From Timema cristinae (lineage: Eukaryota; Arthropoda; Insecta; Phasmatodea; Timematidae), in assembly GCA_039000515.1 (NCBI GenBank), contig JBCFYV010000001.1:50823894-50887893 (forward strand): a DNA stretch of 64,000 nucleotides, given 5' to 3'. Positions 10,690 to 23,802 of the stretch are shown here, in pieces (positions within the stretch are counted from its first letter, which is position 1; each line of letters opens with the position of its first letter). Below the pieces are notes generated by a model, which saw nothing but the letters and a program-made list of their open reading frames with translations, was not told the DNA's origin and did no database searches. A program made the translations under genes and the position numbers.

Positions 10690-13600
10690 TCCGCTGGTAC
10701 TGAACCATTCTTGTGGTATTCCCTTTCTTCTCTCCTTGATTGCCAGAACAAGGTGCTAATGAATGCTAGAGGAAAGGTTGGAACAAAGCACAAGCCTCAA
10801 GGAAGTGCAAAGTGTCTGGGTGAATCAACTCTCACGGGCCACACTAGACTGCCTGGCTACTATTCTCTTCTCGGGGGTATTTCTGGACCGCTAGGGATTT
10901 CTACACACCTGTCACATGTCTAGAGAGGTGGGGAACCAAGTTAGTTGGCTACCTTCTCTAGTGGTGGGTGGGCTAGGCTCATTTCAAGTGGTAGCTCGTA
11001 AATATTATTCGTAATCCTTTGCAAGATTAAGATAAAAAAATATTAATCTTTTAGTGATTTTTAAAATTTATTTCTGATGGTTGTTAAGTAGGAATAAAGG
11101 CAAGCTTTTTTGCTTATCTTGTACAATATTATTGTTATGTTTTGCAATCAATTTAGGAGCATTTTGTTTGTAATATTACGTAAAGGGAAGTTTACTACAC
11201 TCTGAAGGAACATGGCGAACCTAAAATACTAATGTGTAAAATATAGAAATGATGTTATTTGTGGTATTTAGGGATTTTAATGTTCTCAGGTTAATGATTA
11301 TACTGTTGTTTTCTTAAACTCCAACTAATTTAAATCACTTTTATATATTCACAAATTAAACTGTTTATCTTTAAGAATTTATATCAGAATCTAAGGTATA
11401 CATATTAATATAGGTTGGATCCTCAGCCTTTTGTCGACAGGGCGGGGGAGAGAGGGGGGGGGGGAAATTATTATTTTTATATGGTTCTTAGAGTATAAAT
11501 TTAATAATTTAATTTATAATAATTTTTTAATAATAATATACCTATTGCTAGTTTATAAAAAATAATTTTAATTAAAAATTATAATAATAAAATATGACTT
11601 TTAAGGGAAAAAACCTTATCTTCATCAAAAAAATTATAATTTTAATAAAAAAAATCCCCCCCATCAGCTTCCACCTTCCATGGATCCATCACTGTTATTA
11701 ATATCTTTATTAAAAAATGAGAAATCATGTGGTGTTAGGCATGCATCTCATATATTTATTATATTTTAATAGAGCTTGGGAAGTGAATTTAGTATATTCA
11801 TTTATTACTTTTTTATTTAAAAGTTTGTGCTTTATTTTAGTTAGGATTTCTTTAGTAAATATGTCAAATATAAAAAAAGGTGTTTTATAATTTACTTTTT
11901 TTTTTTAATCATATTTCAAAACTCTTTAAGACCTAGTATCAAATTATCTCCACAGGTGACAAGAACTCAACAATAATTAATAATCTGAACCAATATAACT
12001 ACCTGTCCAGTTACTAATCTAGTCCTGTCCACTCCATCAGCTGATCACAGCAGAGAGGCTAGGTCACACAGGCAAGAGCTGGGACTGGGTTTTCCAGTGC
12101 CTAGGGCCTATGGAGAAAGGATTTTATTTTTATTAAATCAGAGAATCATATTTGAAAAATAAATGAAAAAGATAATTGTGAGACAGAAATATAATGCAAC
12201 TAAAACTTCAAACAAACATTTCCACGACGCCTAGGCTACTTATAACATTTCTTAAGAATGTTTCTTTGAATAGACTTCTCATTGCAACAAAGTATTTAAT
12301 AACATCCTTATCTTTCATATTACGAGTAATATCATTCTCACTGTAAAGCAGACATAAAGACGAAACACAATCTTAGCTCATGATTGAGCATACAGTTTTT
12401 ATTTGCTCGAGCTTAGAAAGTTAACTTTCTTCTTCATTTTATCCAGTTAGTGAGAAAAAATCCCCAAAGAGAAATATGCACATTTATAAAACTTGTAACA
12501 AGTATAGCTTTAATTTGGGATTGTATAACTCCTGCTGCAGATATTATGTCTTGTACAATGCAGTAAACATCACAAATTTGTCAACAAATTCTTCTTTGAA
12601 GTGTGTTGAATGGAAGTTGATTGTCTGGCTTTGTATTGAACTTTGTAGTTGATAAAGAGTTGTTTGTAAGAAAACTGAAGGTACCATGTAATGTGCAGAA
12701 TGCCTTTTGGTTATTTTTGTGACTAGTAGGTGTAAGTCTTTGATAGAAAACTTAAATTCAAAATACTTCTTTTACTCTTAATTCTGTATCCATCTACTCT
12801 GGTGTTAATTCCTACAGTCCTTCCTTTTGTTTTTTAGACCTTTTTATTGTCTGTAATAAGAATTTAAGGTAAAGTCTTTTTTAAAATGTTTTCAAAAATA
12901 TTAGTATTTATCTTTGTCTCAGACCAAAATTCAGTAGGCTACCCATCATATAATCCCGCAATTGCGCACAACTTGATTCCAGGTTCTTGGGGTGCTTTAT
13001 TTACTTTATTAATACTTTCCAGAAGATTTTTCCCAAACTACTTTAATTAATGCAATATAAATATAAATATTTTTTCTACTGAAGCTTTTGCTTCTTGAAA
13101 CCCCTATTTTTTTCAACAAAGAATTTTTAGTGTGATTATAAAATTACGATAAAATTAACTGCAAATTTCCACAGACGATCTAGAATCTCCCATTCACTCT
13201 GCATGTCCTGCACACCATAATCTATGATACTTTATTATCGTAACAATGTCTTGTGATGAGTACAAGTTATGTAATTCATCACATTGTAACATTAAATAGT
13301 TTAATTTGTAAATGTATATTTTATATACTCAATATTTTTTTCTAGAGCGGTAAAGAAGTAAGTATTTGAGGAAAGATTGAATTTAGGATGTATTGATGAA
13401 AGAAAAAGCTAAGGCGGATCAAAGACACACTGAGCGATCCGGGGACTTTGATAAGTTTATAAGTCAATCGAAGCTCAAAAATGTTGCTGACCCCGGGCTT
13501 GGAGAATATAATTCAACTATCAAATTATTTTAAAAAAATAATTAAATATTAATTATTCTAATCATTCCTTATCAACAAATATAATATAAGGATTGAATCC

Positions 13601-14200
13601 CCTGTACATCACCAATCAATCCACCAATAGCTTATCACACTATAAATATTGTTTTATTTTGTTAAAAATGTTTTAAGTCAGTGAAAATCAACTCTGGATT
13701 TTATTCAGGTGAATCACTCCTTGATTGAATCCATTCATATGATTCGGATTAAATATTTTCTCAAAAGTTATTTCTAAATACATATTTTATGTAGTGTGTT
13801 TCATTATCGTAAGAAGCCATTCAACACTATCTTGACAGGTAAAGTTGTTAGAATGTCAAGGTTTGAACCCACACACATCCACAAATGCATTTAATGTGTG
13901 TGTAAATATAGCCATGATTGTGCTTTCATACACAATGGCACTCCCTTTTTGTTGTTTCTACACGAGCTGTTGAACAAGGGCGGAGTGTTAAACATTGTGT
14001 TTCACATACCGAGAGTTGATGGTAACTTCTGTTTGCTTGCAGTAGTTATCACACTTTGTGTTTGTGTGTGTTTGGTTGCATGATTTAATCTGGACTAAAC
14101 TCTTCATTTACAGTACTTAGTTTCACCTCATCTTAGTACACTTTCGGGTTATATAATTATGTAGTTTAACACCACATCCTACTATCTTTTTAGGCTATAC
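10690..14200. other. No supported gene; GC-richer patch and AT-rich DNA
   Basis: Positions 10690-10990 are less AT-rich than the surroundings and hold a 70-codon open frame without a recognisable motif; this may be old transposon sequence. A similar GC-richer patch lies at 12000-12120. G and A runs occur near 11445-11465. I see no splice-bounded exon, tRNA or intact repeat. Confidence 0.45.
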
Positions 14201-14410
14201 ACATATGTACTAATTATGATGAGTTATGGATGAGGAAAGTTGAATTTAGAGGAAATATACTTATATATGCGGGAAAGAAGAGTGAAAACCAATTTTGTAA
14301 AAACCACCCTCACTACACCAGATCGAGATTCGAACCCTGATCTCCCTGTCATTATCAGTCCAGTCTCTTTTAAGAGTGACTCCTTAGGGTACTCGGCCAC
14401 CAACGCTGGT
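14200..14410 (-). repeat. SINE family B (tRNA-derived), well preserved
   Basis: On the minus strand it opens with GGTGGCCGAGTACCCTAAGG (A-box-like, as in Leu/Ser-type tRNAs) and carries the B-box GGTTCGAATCTC, then the body GTGAGGGTGGTTTTTACAAA and an AAATTCAACTTTCCTCATCC segment. At least ten more pieces of this family lie in the window, on both strands. Reading frames across it on both strands are incidental. Confidence 0.8.
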
Positions 14411-14419
14411 TGGTTTTTT

Positions 14420-15126
14420 CTGTATTTTTGTTTTGTCTTTTTCACTTGCATAGAAATCAAGTGTTGGGGTAAGGGGAGTGGTGATTGGCTACTGCCCCAT
14501 TATTTAAAATGGATCGGCAAGGTTATAGGCTTTCTGCACTACTCCACCCTTCTTATTTCCTTTCACAGATAGTCAAATTTACAAAACATATTTAATAAAA
14601 ATATTCAAACACATGTGATATCCCCTTCCAAAAATATCGGGTTGCAAATTGACTGCATATATTACCCCATATAGCTTAATTCATCCTATTTTAAACACCA
14701 ATGACATGACTCACAAAAGGGAAATTTTGTCGGGATTAAACAGGGAATTTGGTAGCAAGAAAATAATGATGCCATATAAAATATTTATTTTCCCATCACA
14801 GAGCTGTGAGCCAATAATTCTAGGAAACCTGATGCATGGACTCTACCATTTAATGTTTCCAACCTCTTCTTTGTCGGCTGAAGTTAGTTGTTAATTGATG
14901 AGCTGTCGAGGGTTCAGTTAATTCATGGGTCATACTACCATTGAGGCATTGTGTTTCTGCTGTTTAAAAGAAGGCGAGTAGGATATGAGAGGCTATAGAG
15001 TTGTTTAGTAACAACAACTATCTTGCAGTTGTTTATTTTGTACACACTTGATACCACTCATCAAGCTCCTTGATTGTAATGAACTCCAGCATGCTCGAGG
15101 TCTCCTGTAAGATTTAGAATATTACC
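14420..15126. other. No gene seen
   Basis: Holds an 81-codon open frame at 14649-14894 without a motif, signal or splice support. Otherwise AT-rich unclassified sequence. Confidence 0.45.
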
Positions 15127-15814
15127 TTCACAAGCAGTGATGTGGATAAGGTAAATAAGTGGTGGGTAGGATACATATTAATGGGTATTTACCCATTTCC
15201 TAAATACCCACTCAAAAAGTGAATATTTTCAAAAAATATCATTTAATAACTCTGTATCACTAGTTTTTGTTACAATTAATATATTACATAACCTTAAAAT
15301 CAAATTTAAATCTTTTTTAAAACTATTTATTTTTATATGTAATAATGTTATTAAATCAGTAGGGGGCAGCCTGGTTTATATAAAACTATTATTATTTAAG
15401 ATAAAGGTGATTTTTCGTATCTAGGTGTAATTGTTATTGGTTTCCATCATCATTAGAAAATTGTACACAGGTAAGAGATGTCCCTTCTAGATAAAAAGTA
15501 ATTATTGTGTTTTTTTACTTGTAGGCCTATTGCAGTACCAGCATTAAAAAAAATCATATTGAGTGTGTTTAGATTGAGAAACTTCTACTCCATCTTTAAT
15601 TGAAATACTGACTTTTTAAGATTGTTAGCTAAATTCTTACCTTTTCATTTCATTCTCTTTCATACTATTCAGTTTAGTCATCATTATGGTATGAATAAAC
15701 AGTTTATGGGTAAATAAACAGTTAAACCTAAAGAAATACTATAAAACTCACTAAAATACCCATTTTGGGTAAATACCAGGCTAAAGTAAATACCCAGGTA
15801 TTTTACTTCACAAG
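15127..15814. mobile_element. Non-autonomous hAT-like element with terminal GGGTATTTACC repeats
   Basis: Both ends carry related inverted blocks: the left has GTGATGTGGATAAGGTAAAT and GGGTATTTACCCATTT, the right has TTTTGGGTAAATACC and GGTATTTTACTTCAC. The 8-mer TTCACAAG stands at both outer edges (15127-15134 and 15807-15814), the duplication length expected for hAT, though on the right it overlaps the terminal repeat and may be coincidence. No transposase is encoded. Confidence 0.45.
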
Positions 15815-16740
15815 CCTATTTGTTGTATGGGAAATCCGAACAACTAACGACAGATATTATTTTGTAAGTTTGGTTGATGTTTCCAGATTGTTTGAAAAAA
15901 CAACAAATGAAAACTGTTATTTATCTGAACAATCTTTGAATGCCATTGACTGTCTATAAACCTAAAATAACGCTGAAAAATATAATTTAACCATTTATTG
16001 GATACCAATAAATCAATACAGTAGGACCTTTTTAGTTCTAAGTCCAAGGGACATCTAGAAAAATTCTTAATATCCAAAATACAAATTAACTATGTTTATG
16101 AGTATTTAGGCAGCTGGTACACAGTATATTAATAACCTAAAACTCTGGTGCATATAAACACACACATTTTATATAATACCCTATATAAAACACACTTACA
16201 CAATATATTAATATACAAAAAACAAGAAAAATTTGAACACAACATAAAGAAATTGGAAAAATTAATATACAAAAATGTCAGACTTAAATCAGTCCATCAA
16301 GGTGTTAAATGATTACATCACTTATGTGTGACAATGTAAAGTCTAACCAAACACATCCCCTATTCTAGAAAACCCGCGTGCCATCAGGGCAGAGTTACAC
16401 GCTGTCTCCTTCACTCTGCTTCAATAACTATAACTTTATATGACATTCCTGGGATATATAAAGATTGTTAAGCTGGGTTTGAAATCAGAACAAACTCGAA
16501 AAAATTAAAATGTTTCAAACTATCCAAATATTTTCTTTTAAAATTACAATTGATTTAAATAGGAATTTATTGGGGAATCATGGTGGGTTCAAATATTACA
16601 ATGTTTTCGATTTAAATGATGTTGAATCAGCCATATCCTACTGTATTACATAGTAGCTACAGGCAGCAAAACACGGGAGACCTGGAAAAGTCCAGGAATT
16701 TTTATTATAAGTTTTGTAGCCATCCTGTAATACTTTAAAC
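15815..16740. other. No gene seen
   Basis: AT-rich sequence; overlapping open frames on opposite strands at 15765-16077 have no motif and mirror each other, so they are not called. Confidence 0.45.
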
Positions 16741-16744
16741 AGCA

Positions 16745-16830
16745 AGGTTGATGCATTGGCTTGTACTGATGACCTTGGTGGGTGGGGTTCATTCCCAGAC
16801 AGATGTATCTTTCTCTCTCCCAAGTGAATG
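16745..16830 (+). repeat. SINE family B fragment
   Basis: Head remnant with GGTGGGGTTCATTCCCAGAC (decayed B-box) followed by CTCTCTCCCAAGTGAATGC, matching the SINE-B body order. Truncated and diverged. Confidence 0.45.
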
Positions 16831-16839
16831 CTTGTGGAT

Positions 16840-17940
16840 TTTCTTAAGGCCGTCTTGGTGAGCGAGAACGTATCAATTGCTGTTAGGTCACATGGCTTAA
16901 AATATAATGTAGGTGTTGTTTTCTCAAACTACTCTCTTTTCTATAATTATATTCCCTTTCACCCTTTGCCTACAACCACCCTTTGTCTGGTCAATAAGAA
17001 AGAGGGAAAGAAAACTATGAAACTCTCAAGGTAAAGAGGAAAACTTACCGCTATTTCTCAAATATCTTAAAATTTTCTCTTGCTAGCTTATCAAATAAGT
17101 TGATGTATTTGTTAAAGGCTAGCTCTGAAGCACTATTTCATCAAACTTAGTATCATAGCTATGCACTTATGCTTAAAAAATATAGTTAAAAATAAGCCAA
17201 TGTTACATTTTTACACATTTGTTTACTATTAATAAAACACAAAAATAAATATAAGGGTTGTTCAGATAAAATAACCCTGCCGAAGTCTTTTGGCTTTATT
17301 TTGGCGTGCACCATTTTTCAAATAACTCATTGCAAAATCAAATATTTCTTTAGAGGTGAACATTCACATGATAGTTTGTCATTTATCGAGGCACCCCCCT
17401 TAATACTATCATACCTCATTCTATACCTCTAATTGTTATTGTAATCTGCAGGTAACCCAAACAGGCAGTTAGAAACACTTAACAGTGCTACAATAACAAT
17501 ATTTCTTAAAATGATAAGTATTGTGTGTCCCACCTGAGTTTGAACTAAAGAGTAGTGAGCCTTGACAGGTTGGCCAGTTTTTAATGCACAACCCACATCT
17601 GTCAAGCTAATGACTTGCTATTAGTGAGGGAGGTGAAGGGGGAATGGGATGAGAGCATCAAGGTTGATACGGTATCTGCCCTTGTCCTAATGCACACAGA
17701 CCCACTTGACTTTCACCACGGTCGTGACCACTGGTAAATACTTATAATCTGGCCACACACGGAGGCATGTGAAGAAAAACGTTTTAAATGTGTATTAATG
17801 TAAAAAATGGTTTTATTTTAAAACTATCTCTATTGTTTTCAAGGATTTAGATTGATTAATATTTATATAATACACATATTTTAATAAACAATGTATTTGG
17901 TGATTATATTAAATACAAACTATAGCCTTCATTGAAAAAC
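16840..17940. other. No gene seen
   Basis: A possible transposon end GGGTTGTTCAGATAAAATAA lies near 17256 (mariner-like in style but unconfirmed). A GC-richer unclassified block lies at 17520-17715. No coding evidence. Confidence 0.4.
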
Positions 17941-17943
17941 ACA

Positions 17944-18150
17944 CACACCTTTGTATACACCACGCTATCTGCAAAGTCTGAGGTGTCGTCTCTCACATTG
18001 TATATTATTAGGAATCCAGGGCTATAATCCTGGCCACATATAAGTACAGAGGGTGCATGGTATTTAAAAACAATCTTATCTTTCTCCATTCCTGCAAATG
18101 CAGGTACATTTCATTTAAATTTTACTGTTCTCATCTCTACCTCATTATTG
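17944..18150 (+). repeat. SINE family B copy, diverged
   Basis: A tRNA-like head with GGGCTATAATCCTGGCC in the B-box position is followed by TCTTTCTCCATTCCTGCAAA, the TACATTTCATTTAAATTTTA body and a CTCATCTCTACC segment, in the same order as other SINE-B copies. Confidence 0.5.
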
Positions 18151-18275
18151 TAAATATGCAAACAACTTTTATTGTTAGTATAAACAAATTATAAACTAAG
18201 GATTACAAAATTAGGGTTTCAAGCTCATAAACATAATCGACGACTGTCAGCTCGGAATTGATCTACTCACAGAAG

Positions 18276-18460
18276 AGATCCTGAATAGCTCAGTGGCAGA
18301 GCATTGACATGTTAAGTTAAGAGTCCCAGCTTCAATCCCCTTATTCATGTGAAATACTTTGAATAATTTAAATTAATTAGATGTGAACTAATCTCCCGAA
18401 CAAATTGGCGATGCTCCTAAGATTAACTCTTAACCTTGAATTCTACTAAATAAACTGTTT
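18276..18460 (+). repeat. SINE family C (tRNA-like) copy
   Basis: CTGAATAGCTCAGTGGCAGA is a good A-box region, and GCTTCAATCCCC about 45 bp later is a near B-box. The tail does not fold into a tRNA acceptor stem, so I read it as a SINE head and not as a tRNA gene. Confidence 0.5.
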
Positions 18461-18469
18461 GTTGACAAA

Positions 18470-19190
18470 ATGTTAGTTTGTGATGTGATGGGAGATTAAA
18501 TCTACATTTCAATTAAAATTAGTTGTGGCTTTTTTTAAATATTTGTTGAACTCCTTTTCAATAAGCAGGTAATTGATTATCTACTGTATTGATCTTATCA
18601 CATAATTTTAACCAAAATTGCTGCGGGTATGGTCTCTTTATTTTAAATATGACTTGGTGTATTTTTTTTTATAAAATAATTTTATTCACATAGGAATAGA
18701 AAAATTCTTCACAAGTTGCATTTGACCCACTTGTTATCTTCTTGCAATTTGATTATATAGTTAACATAAGTTTAAATTTAACAAATTTAGTGAAATCAAG
18801 AATTAAGTGTAGTGTATTTCATATTTGCAACAGTAAAGAAGTCAAATAAGTTTATAGAACATGCTGATCGAGGTTCAATAGTGAAGTAGTTTCCACCACC
18901 GAATTGGGCAATGGCGGGAAGCCAAACTTCCTCGCGAAGTTTTAGGTCTTCAATAATCGGGGATGGCCCACCGTGATAGATTGGCCTCAAGGTGTTCTTC
19001 CTTTACACACTGGTCACACTTCTTTCTTAACCCAATTTCCCTTTTTTTTCACTTTGTCGTATTAACTGTTTGGGCTAAACACATGTAATTACACCAGTTT
19101 ATTAGAGATAATAAAGATATAAGTTTGGGGAAATGTGTGGGGCTGTGTGCAGGGAAGGGGGGCTATGTAGGGGGGGGGGGGAGAAACGCC
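18470..19190. other. No gene seen
   Basis: AT-rich DNA. A poly-G run occurs at about 19170-19181. Confidence 0.45.
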
Positions 19191-19192
19191 TC

Positions 19193-19285
19193 AGTAAACA
19201 CGACCGAGATTCAAACCATGACATACCGGTCACTGGCGAATCACACAAGAGCATTCTGATGTTTAGTCCGTGTCACCTTTGTGGG
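19193..19285 (-). repeat. SINE family B head fragment
   Basis: Minus strand begins GGTGACACGGACTAAACATC and contains the B-box GGTTTGAATCTCGGTCGTG, followed by TTTACTGAGG. Only the tRNA-like part is recognisable. Confidence 0.5.
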
Positions 19286-20261
19286 TGTTTCTCTATTGAA
19301 TGACTTTGAATATGTCTCAAACAAAGCTTCGGGTCACATACGTTCCCAAATATATTTTGAAATTATATTTGCACAAGAAATCAACCCTACAAAGCTCATT
19401 TCTGGACACATTTATTAATACGAGTATATTCAAGTATATTAAAAACAGGAAAAGCCCAAACTATATATTGACCTAGTATTTTGTTATTCTAACCAATCTG
19501 TATTATTTTATTTTTATATAACAAATATTTTTTTATTTTAAGGTGGCTCTCAGTTTCAGATATTCTCTAACTATGGTATTATTTTTTCCCCACAAATAGT
19601 ACGGTCCATAGCTTAGAATACTACTGAACACTCAACTGGTGTTCATTCTGTTTACTAGTCACAAATGATTAAGTGGAATATTTTTATTGAATCTTATCAT
19701 TTCATTTTTGTGATAACCAAGGATAAGTTTTTAAAATGTGTGTCAAGGCTCTTAATTTTTTCTAGCACTTTTTATCTTATGAACTGAAACATCATTTTAA
19801 AAGTGTACATATTAGTATACTGTTTATCACAATGTTCCATTCATAAAGTGTAACAATTACAGGTGTGTACACACTTATTTTCATTATTTATTTATTTCTT
19901 AAATTTTTTGTAGTGAAAATCCTCAAGTTAAAGCTCCTTTTACGTTTGAGGTACATCAGCTTAGGATTGTTCCTATTCCTCTACACTGTACTATACCTCC
20001 TTCCAATTTTGTCTGGTATGTTTTTACGGTCACATGTTGGCCAAAGTTTGGATCTTAGCTGGGTCCACACAAATGCAACTACTCTTCCTCCAAATTATTG
20101 TAAGATGAAGTGCACGCAATAATTATTTCTTATACCGGTACACTTAAACCTAAAAATATCCAGGAAATACTCAAGTTTTACTAATCGTTAGCATGTGAAA
20201 CACTGCATCATTGGACGCATCACTAAACACATACTCTTATGTTGGACTATATGTTGCCACT

Positions 20262-20375
20262 GACAGGTGGATGACGGTTTGAATCTCGGTTGGTTCTACT
20301 GGTTGTTCACTTTCCCTCCATATGAATATGGCTCCTGTCCCTCTTAAATCCTACCTTCCTCATTTCTATTTAATT
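20262..20375 (+). repeat. SINE family B fragment
   Basis: GGTTTGAATCTCGGTTGG (B-box) followed by CACTTTCCCTCCATATGAAT and CTTAAATCCTACCTTCC, the usual SINE-B order. Confidence 0.55.
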
Positions 20376-20825
20376 AACCTAATTTGTGTGTGTGTATAAA
20401 CTGAGCGAGCACTAAAACTCAATGAAAATGAAACCACCATAAAGTTGAACGGTCACAACCAATTGAAACCATTTGGCTTGAACCCTGGTTCTCAGGAGTG
20501 TCTGTGAGCCAACTTTGCCTATTTAGATCATGATTAAACTCTTTTTTAATGTCATTGGGTCCACCAGTGTTCCTTCCACCCACTCACTCACATTTAATAT
20601 GCGACTCATGTTCTGATTGAGCTATCCTCTGCTTTCTCGCCTTTTTGACACTTTTGTAAGCTGATAGAGATTCTTTCAACTACCAGTTCAGAAAGTCTTG
20701 ATCGGGATATATATATATACATTTGGAATCTGTAGGCTGAAATATATTTCATTTAATATTTTGATGGACAAGCAATAACAATAAAAACATAAGTGGTGAT
20801 TGTAAAATAACATTTTAAATAACTA

Positions 20826-20995
20826 GCTATGGATGAGTAAGGTTGAATTTAAAGGAAATGTACCCACATTTGCATAGTAAGAGAGTGGAATACCATTTTG
20901 TAAATACCAACTTCACAAGACCTGACTAGGATTTGAACCCTGATCTCCCCATAATTGGTAGCTTAGTCTACTGTGAGAGCGCCTTAGGACTAAGA
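20826..20995 (-). repeat. SINE family B copy
   Basis: Minus-strand copy with the B-box region CAGGGTTCAAATCC and the body through to CAACCTTACTCATCC. About 6.3 kb upstream is the better-preserved copy at 14.2 kb. Confidence 0.6.
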
Positions 20996-21632
20996 CCATG
21001 CAACTAATAAATCGATTATATCCATTCCTATATTAGAACAGTGTTTACAATCACATCATATTGGTACTTAGATGAAAATGAGCAAGAAATGTCTGACAGG
21101 GCTAAATTTTTGTCAGCATTATTTACTATTACTTGGAAGTCTTTGGTTTGACCTCCCAGTTGGATGTTCAACTCTAGTTTTGTTCTGTCCATTATGTGGT
21201 TCTTCATCATCTCTTCATATGAGTGCGAGTGCAGGTCATTTAAATTCATCCTACTTATTTTGTACCCTCGGTCAAGAGGGCTTTTCGTTATTAGTTAGCA
21301 GCACTTGCACTATAAAGTGTACCGGTAAAAGGTTATAAAGTTGGATAACTCTACAACTCTCATGATATTTGGCTCGAGGCGCCAATAACAGGGTTCATTT
21401 GACCCACAGTCCACATCTGGATCATAAAAGATACTACAGCATGTCTACCAACTGGGAAAATCAGAGAAAATTGGAATTAGCCAGGAATTTGAAGTGTTTG
21501 GGAAAAACGAGAATTAAGTCGGGAATTTGGTAAATTACAAAATATATCCGGGAAAATGTTGTTTTACTCAAAATATGAAATATATTAATCATTAAATCAG
21601 TAAATTACATTATATATTATTTATTATATTAT

Positions 21633-21780
21633 TAGCACCGCGTCTTACTACCCTTCGGGTTATACGCACTTACGCTAATGTGTATGGTAGGGTGATTGTG
21701 AGATGAAATGAAGGACCTACAGTTTAACGTGGAATCCGAACCATGGTGGAGGCCTGGCATTCCCCACATTCACAAGATGA
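21633..21780 (-). repeat. SINE family A, 3' half, nested
   Basis: Tail and body only (AGCACCGCGTCTTACTACCC to CCCCACATTCACAAGATG); the tRNA-like head is missing. Lies head to head with the next SINE-A copy. Confidence 0.8.
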
Positions 21781-21802
21781 GTAAATTACAATGTTATTGA
21801 TA

Positions 21803-21968
21803 GGTGACCTGGTGGTCTAGGGGTAAGGTGTCACACTTCTGTGCTGGGGTCCGGGTTCAATCCTCGGTCCCAGCACAGATTTATCTTATTACCAAACCCT
21901 TCCTTCACCTCTGACATGACGTGTTTTAATCCCAACTTGTGAATGTGTGGAATACCAGGCCTTCACTG
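21803..21968 (+). repeat. SINE family A, 5' half with intact Pol III boxes
   Basis: Begins GGTGACCTGGTGGTCTAGGG with a perfect A-box match (TGGTCTAGGGG) and the B-box GGTTCAATCC. The body stops at GTGGTTCGG, where a TAG microsatellite begins. The 3' tail present in other copies is absent. Confidence 0.85.
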
Positions 21969-21974
21969 TGGTTC

Positions 21975-21991
21975 GGTAGTAGTAGTAGTAA

Positions 21992-22068
<77 letters not shown>

Positions 22069-22096
22069 ATAGTAGTAATAGTAGTAATAATAATAC
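21975..22096 (+). repeat. TAG trinucleotide microsatellite
   Basis: About 40 units of TAG with a few TAA interruptions near the ends. It produces poly-Val and poly-Tyr reading frames on the two strands that are not genes. Confidence 0.95.
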
Positions 22097-22379
22097 AATT
22101 TAATTCATACTGTCTTTTTTTGTTTGTAGCTGTGTAATATATTATATAATTTTTCTAATTTCTAGTGGACTTTATTAATACAAATAAAAAAACTCTTTAT
22201 TTATTTAAATTTTTAAACTTATTATTATTCATAAAAAAGATTAACAAAGACTGTGGGGGTGGGGGACCGAAGGGTGTGACATATTTTTGAGTCGGGGAAT
22301 TTTAGGAAATGATCAGGGGAAATCAGGGAAAATATTGGGAATTACATTGGTCATGTTGAGTAGACACCATGTGGTAAAC

Positions 22380-23770
22380 ACACAAAATTCAAATTATCTG
22401 GACAAAATAATCTATAGAATGTTACATACAGACATACATTAAAATTTGGAAATAGAAGGAATCTTCTATCTTACATTACATTTTTAAATGCAGATTTGAA
22501 CTAACCCCACTGAGATATGTGTGTATTTTCCCGCTTTGCCCACAGATACCCGTTGAATCCTTTAATTACAGTTGTATTCTTTGTGAACTGGCACGTCTCT
22601 TACGCTCGCTTTTTTAATTTTAAGTTAATAATTGTGTGTCACAATTAAATCTTACTGATTAACAGCAAAAATATAAAGGATAAATAGAAAATAAATCTTA
22701 GATCGGAAGTTAAGCCTGAGAATGTCAAATTCTTAAAAAGGGGTGAAAGTGAATTGGTAATGAACGCAAATATTTGGTATTTTTAGCACCGACTGCATCC
22801 TACTGCTCATTCAGGTTATACGCTTATGTACTGTGCATGTAAAAGATCTCAGAAAGGTTTGTGAGAATACCTTTCTCAGAAAAATTGGTAGGCCCTTTCA
22901 CCCTTGCTCATAGAAATTCTTGTGTGCTGATATAATCAATCAGCTCAGAAAGTACACTTGAAATACCTCAAATAAAAAAAAAACAGCACTATTGACATAC
23001 ACACTATGAAGTAGAAGTTATTATTTAAATAACTTTTTATGTACTTTACTGATAAATTGTTTTGTATTTATCTAAGCTATAAACAATTCAGTTTCTCTCT
23101 TGCCATTGATTTTTTTTAAGAAATAAATATAATATACATATACACACAGAGAATGCAACCTGTGTCTTTATTTGTATCATTGTTCAATCTAGAGTTTATG
23201 AAGTTTAAAAAAAAAGTTTGCGGTATTGTAATTAAAGAAAGGCTGTCAAGTTTCAACAACTCGTAATAATCTAGTGCAGTATTTGACAAGTCATGGTATG
23301 ACCAATTACACTACATGTCTTTATCTGTTCAAGTGCTCTTAACTGATATGGTAAAGGTTATTGCAATTCAAAACTGATGAAATAACTATTTTATGATATT
23401 CAGTAAACAACTTGTTTCTACCGATAAACATTTTATCTTAACAACAACAGAATACCTTTATTATGATGATGATGATAATTCTTATCATTTATTATTTAGC
23501 ATGAAAATCTTTTCTCATATACTAATTTTGAACTCATTCGGAAAGTCTAGTTTCAAAAAAATTTCAAATTTTCCATAATTTGTCATAAGTAAACTACCCT
23601 TAAATTAATTTATTTTAGAAAAATAAACATACACTTTTATTGATCATGTTAAATAGTTTCCTGATACCAATTTTGAATAAAATATATTTAAAAAAATTAA
23701 AATTAATTTGAAAAAATAAAATTTTACAAAATCTGTTGTTTAACTTTTCTAAGATGATTTTTTTTAGAAA

Positions 23771-23802
<32 letters not shown>

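Larger units (their letters stand above)
21438..22372 (+). mobile_element. hAT-like non-autonomous element with nested SINEs
   Basis: Ends read ATGTCTACCAACTGGGAAAA and GTTGAGTAGACACCATG, giving short inverted termini GTGTCTAC. Internal blocks (TTTGGGAAAAACGAGAATTA; GGGAATTTTAGGAAATGATC in related form) match a second copy at 42.75-43.17 kb. The interior is interrupted from about 21620 to 22096 by two SINE-A pieces and a TAG microsatellite. No transposase remains. The 'CAGGGTGTCTAC' style of end is typical of hAT elements, but the superfamily is inferred. Confidence 0.65.

Noticed and set aside
14224..14572. Open frames on both strands
   Set aside because: They cover a SINE-B copy and unrelated flank.
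21889..22137. Long poly-Tyr (minus) and poly-Val (plus) open frames
   Set aside because: Both are translations of the TAG microsatellite and have no start or splice context.
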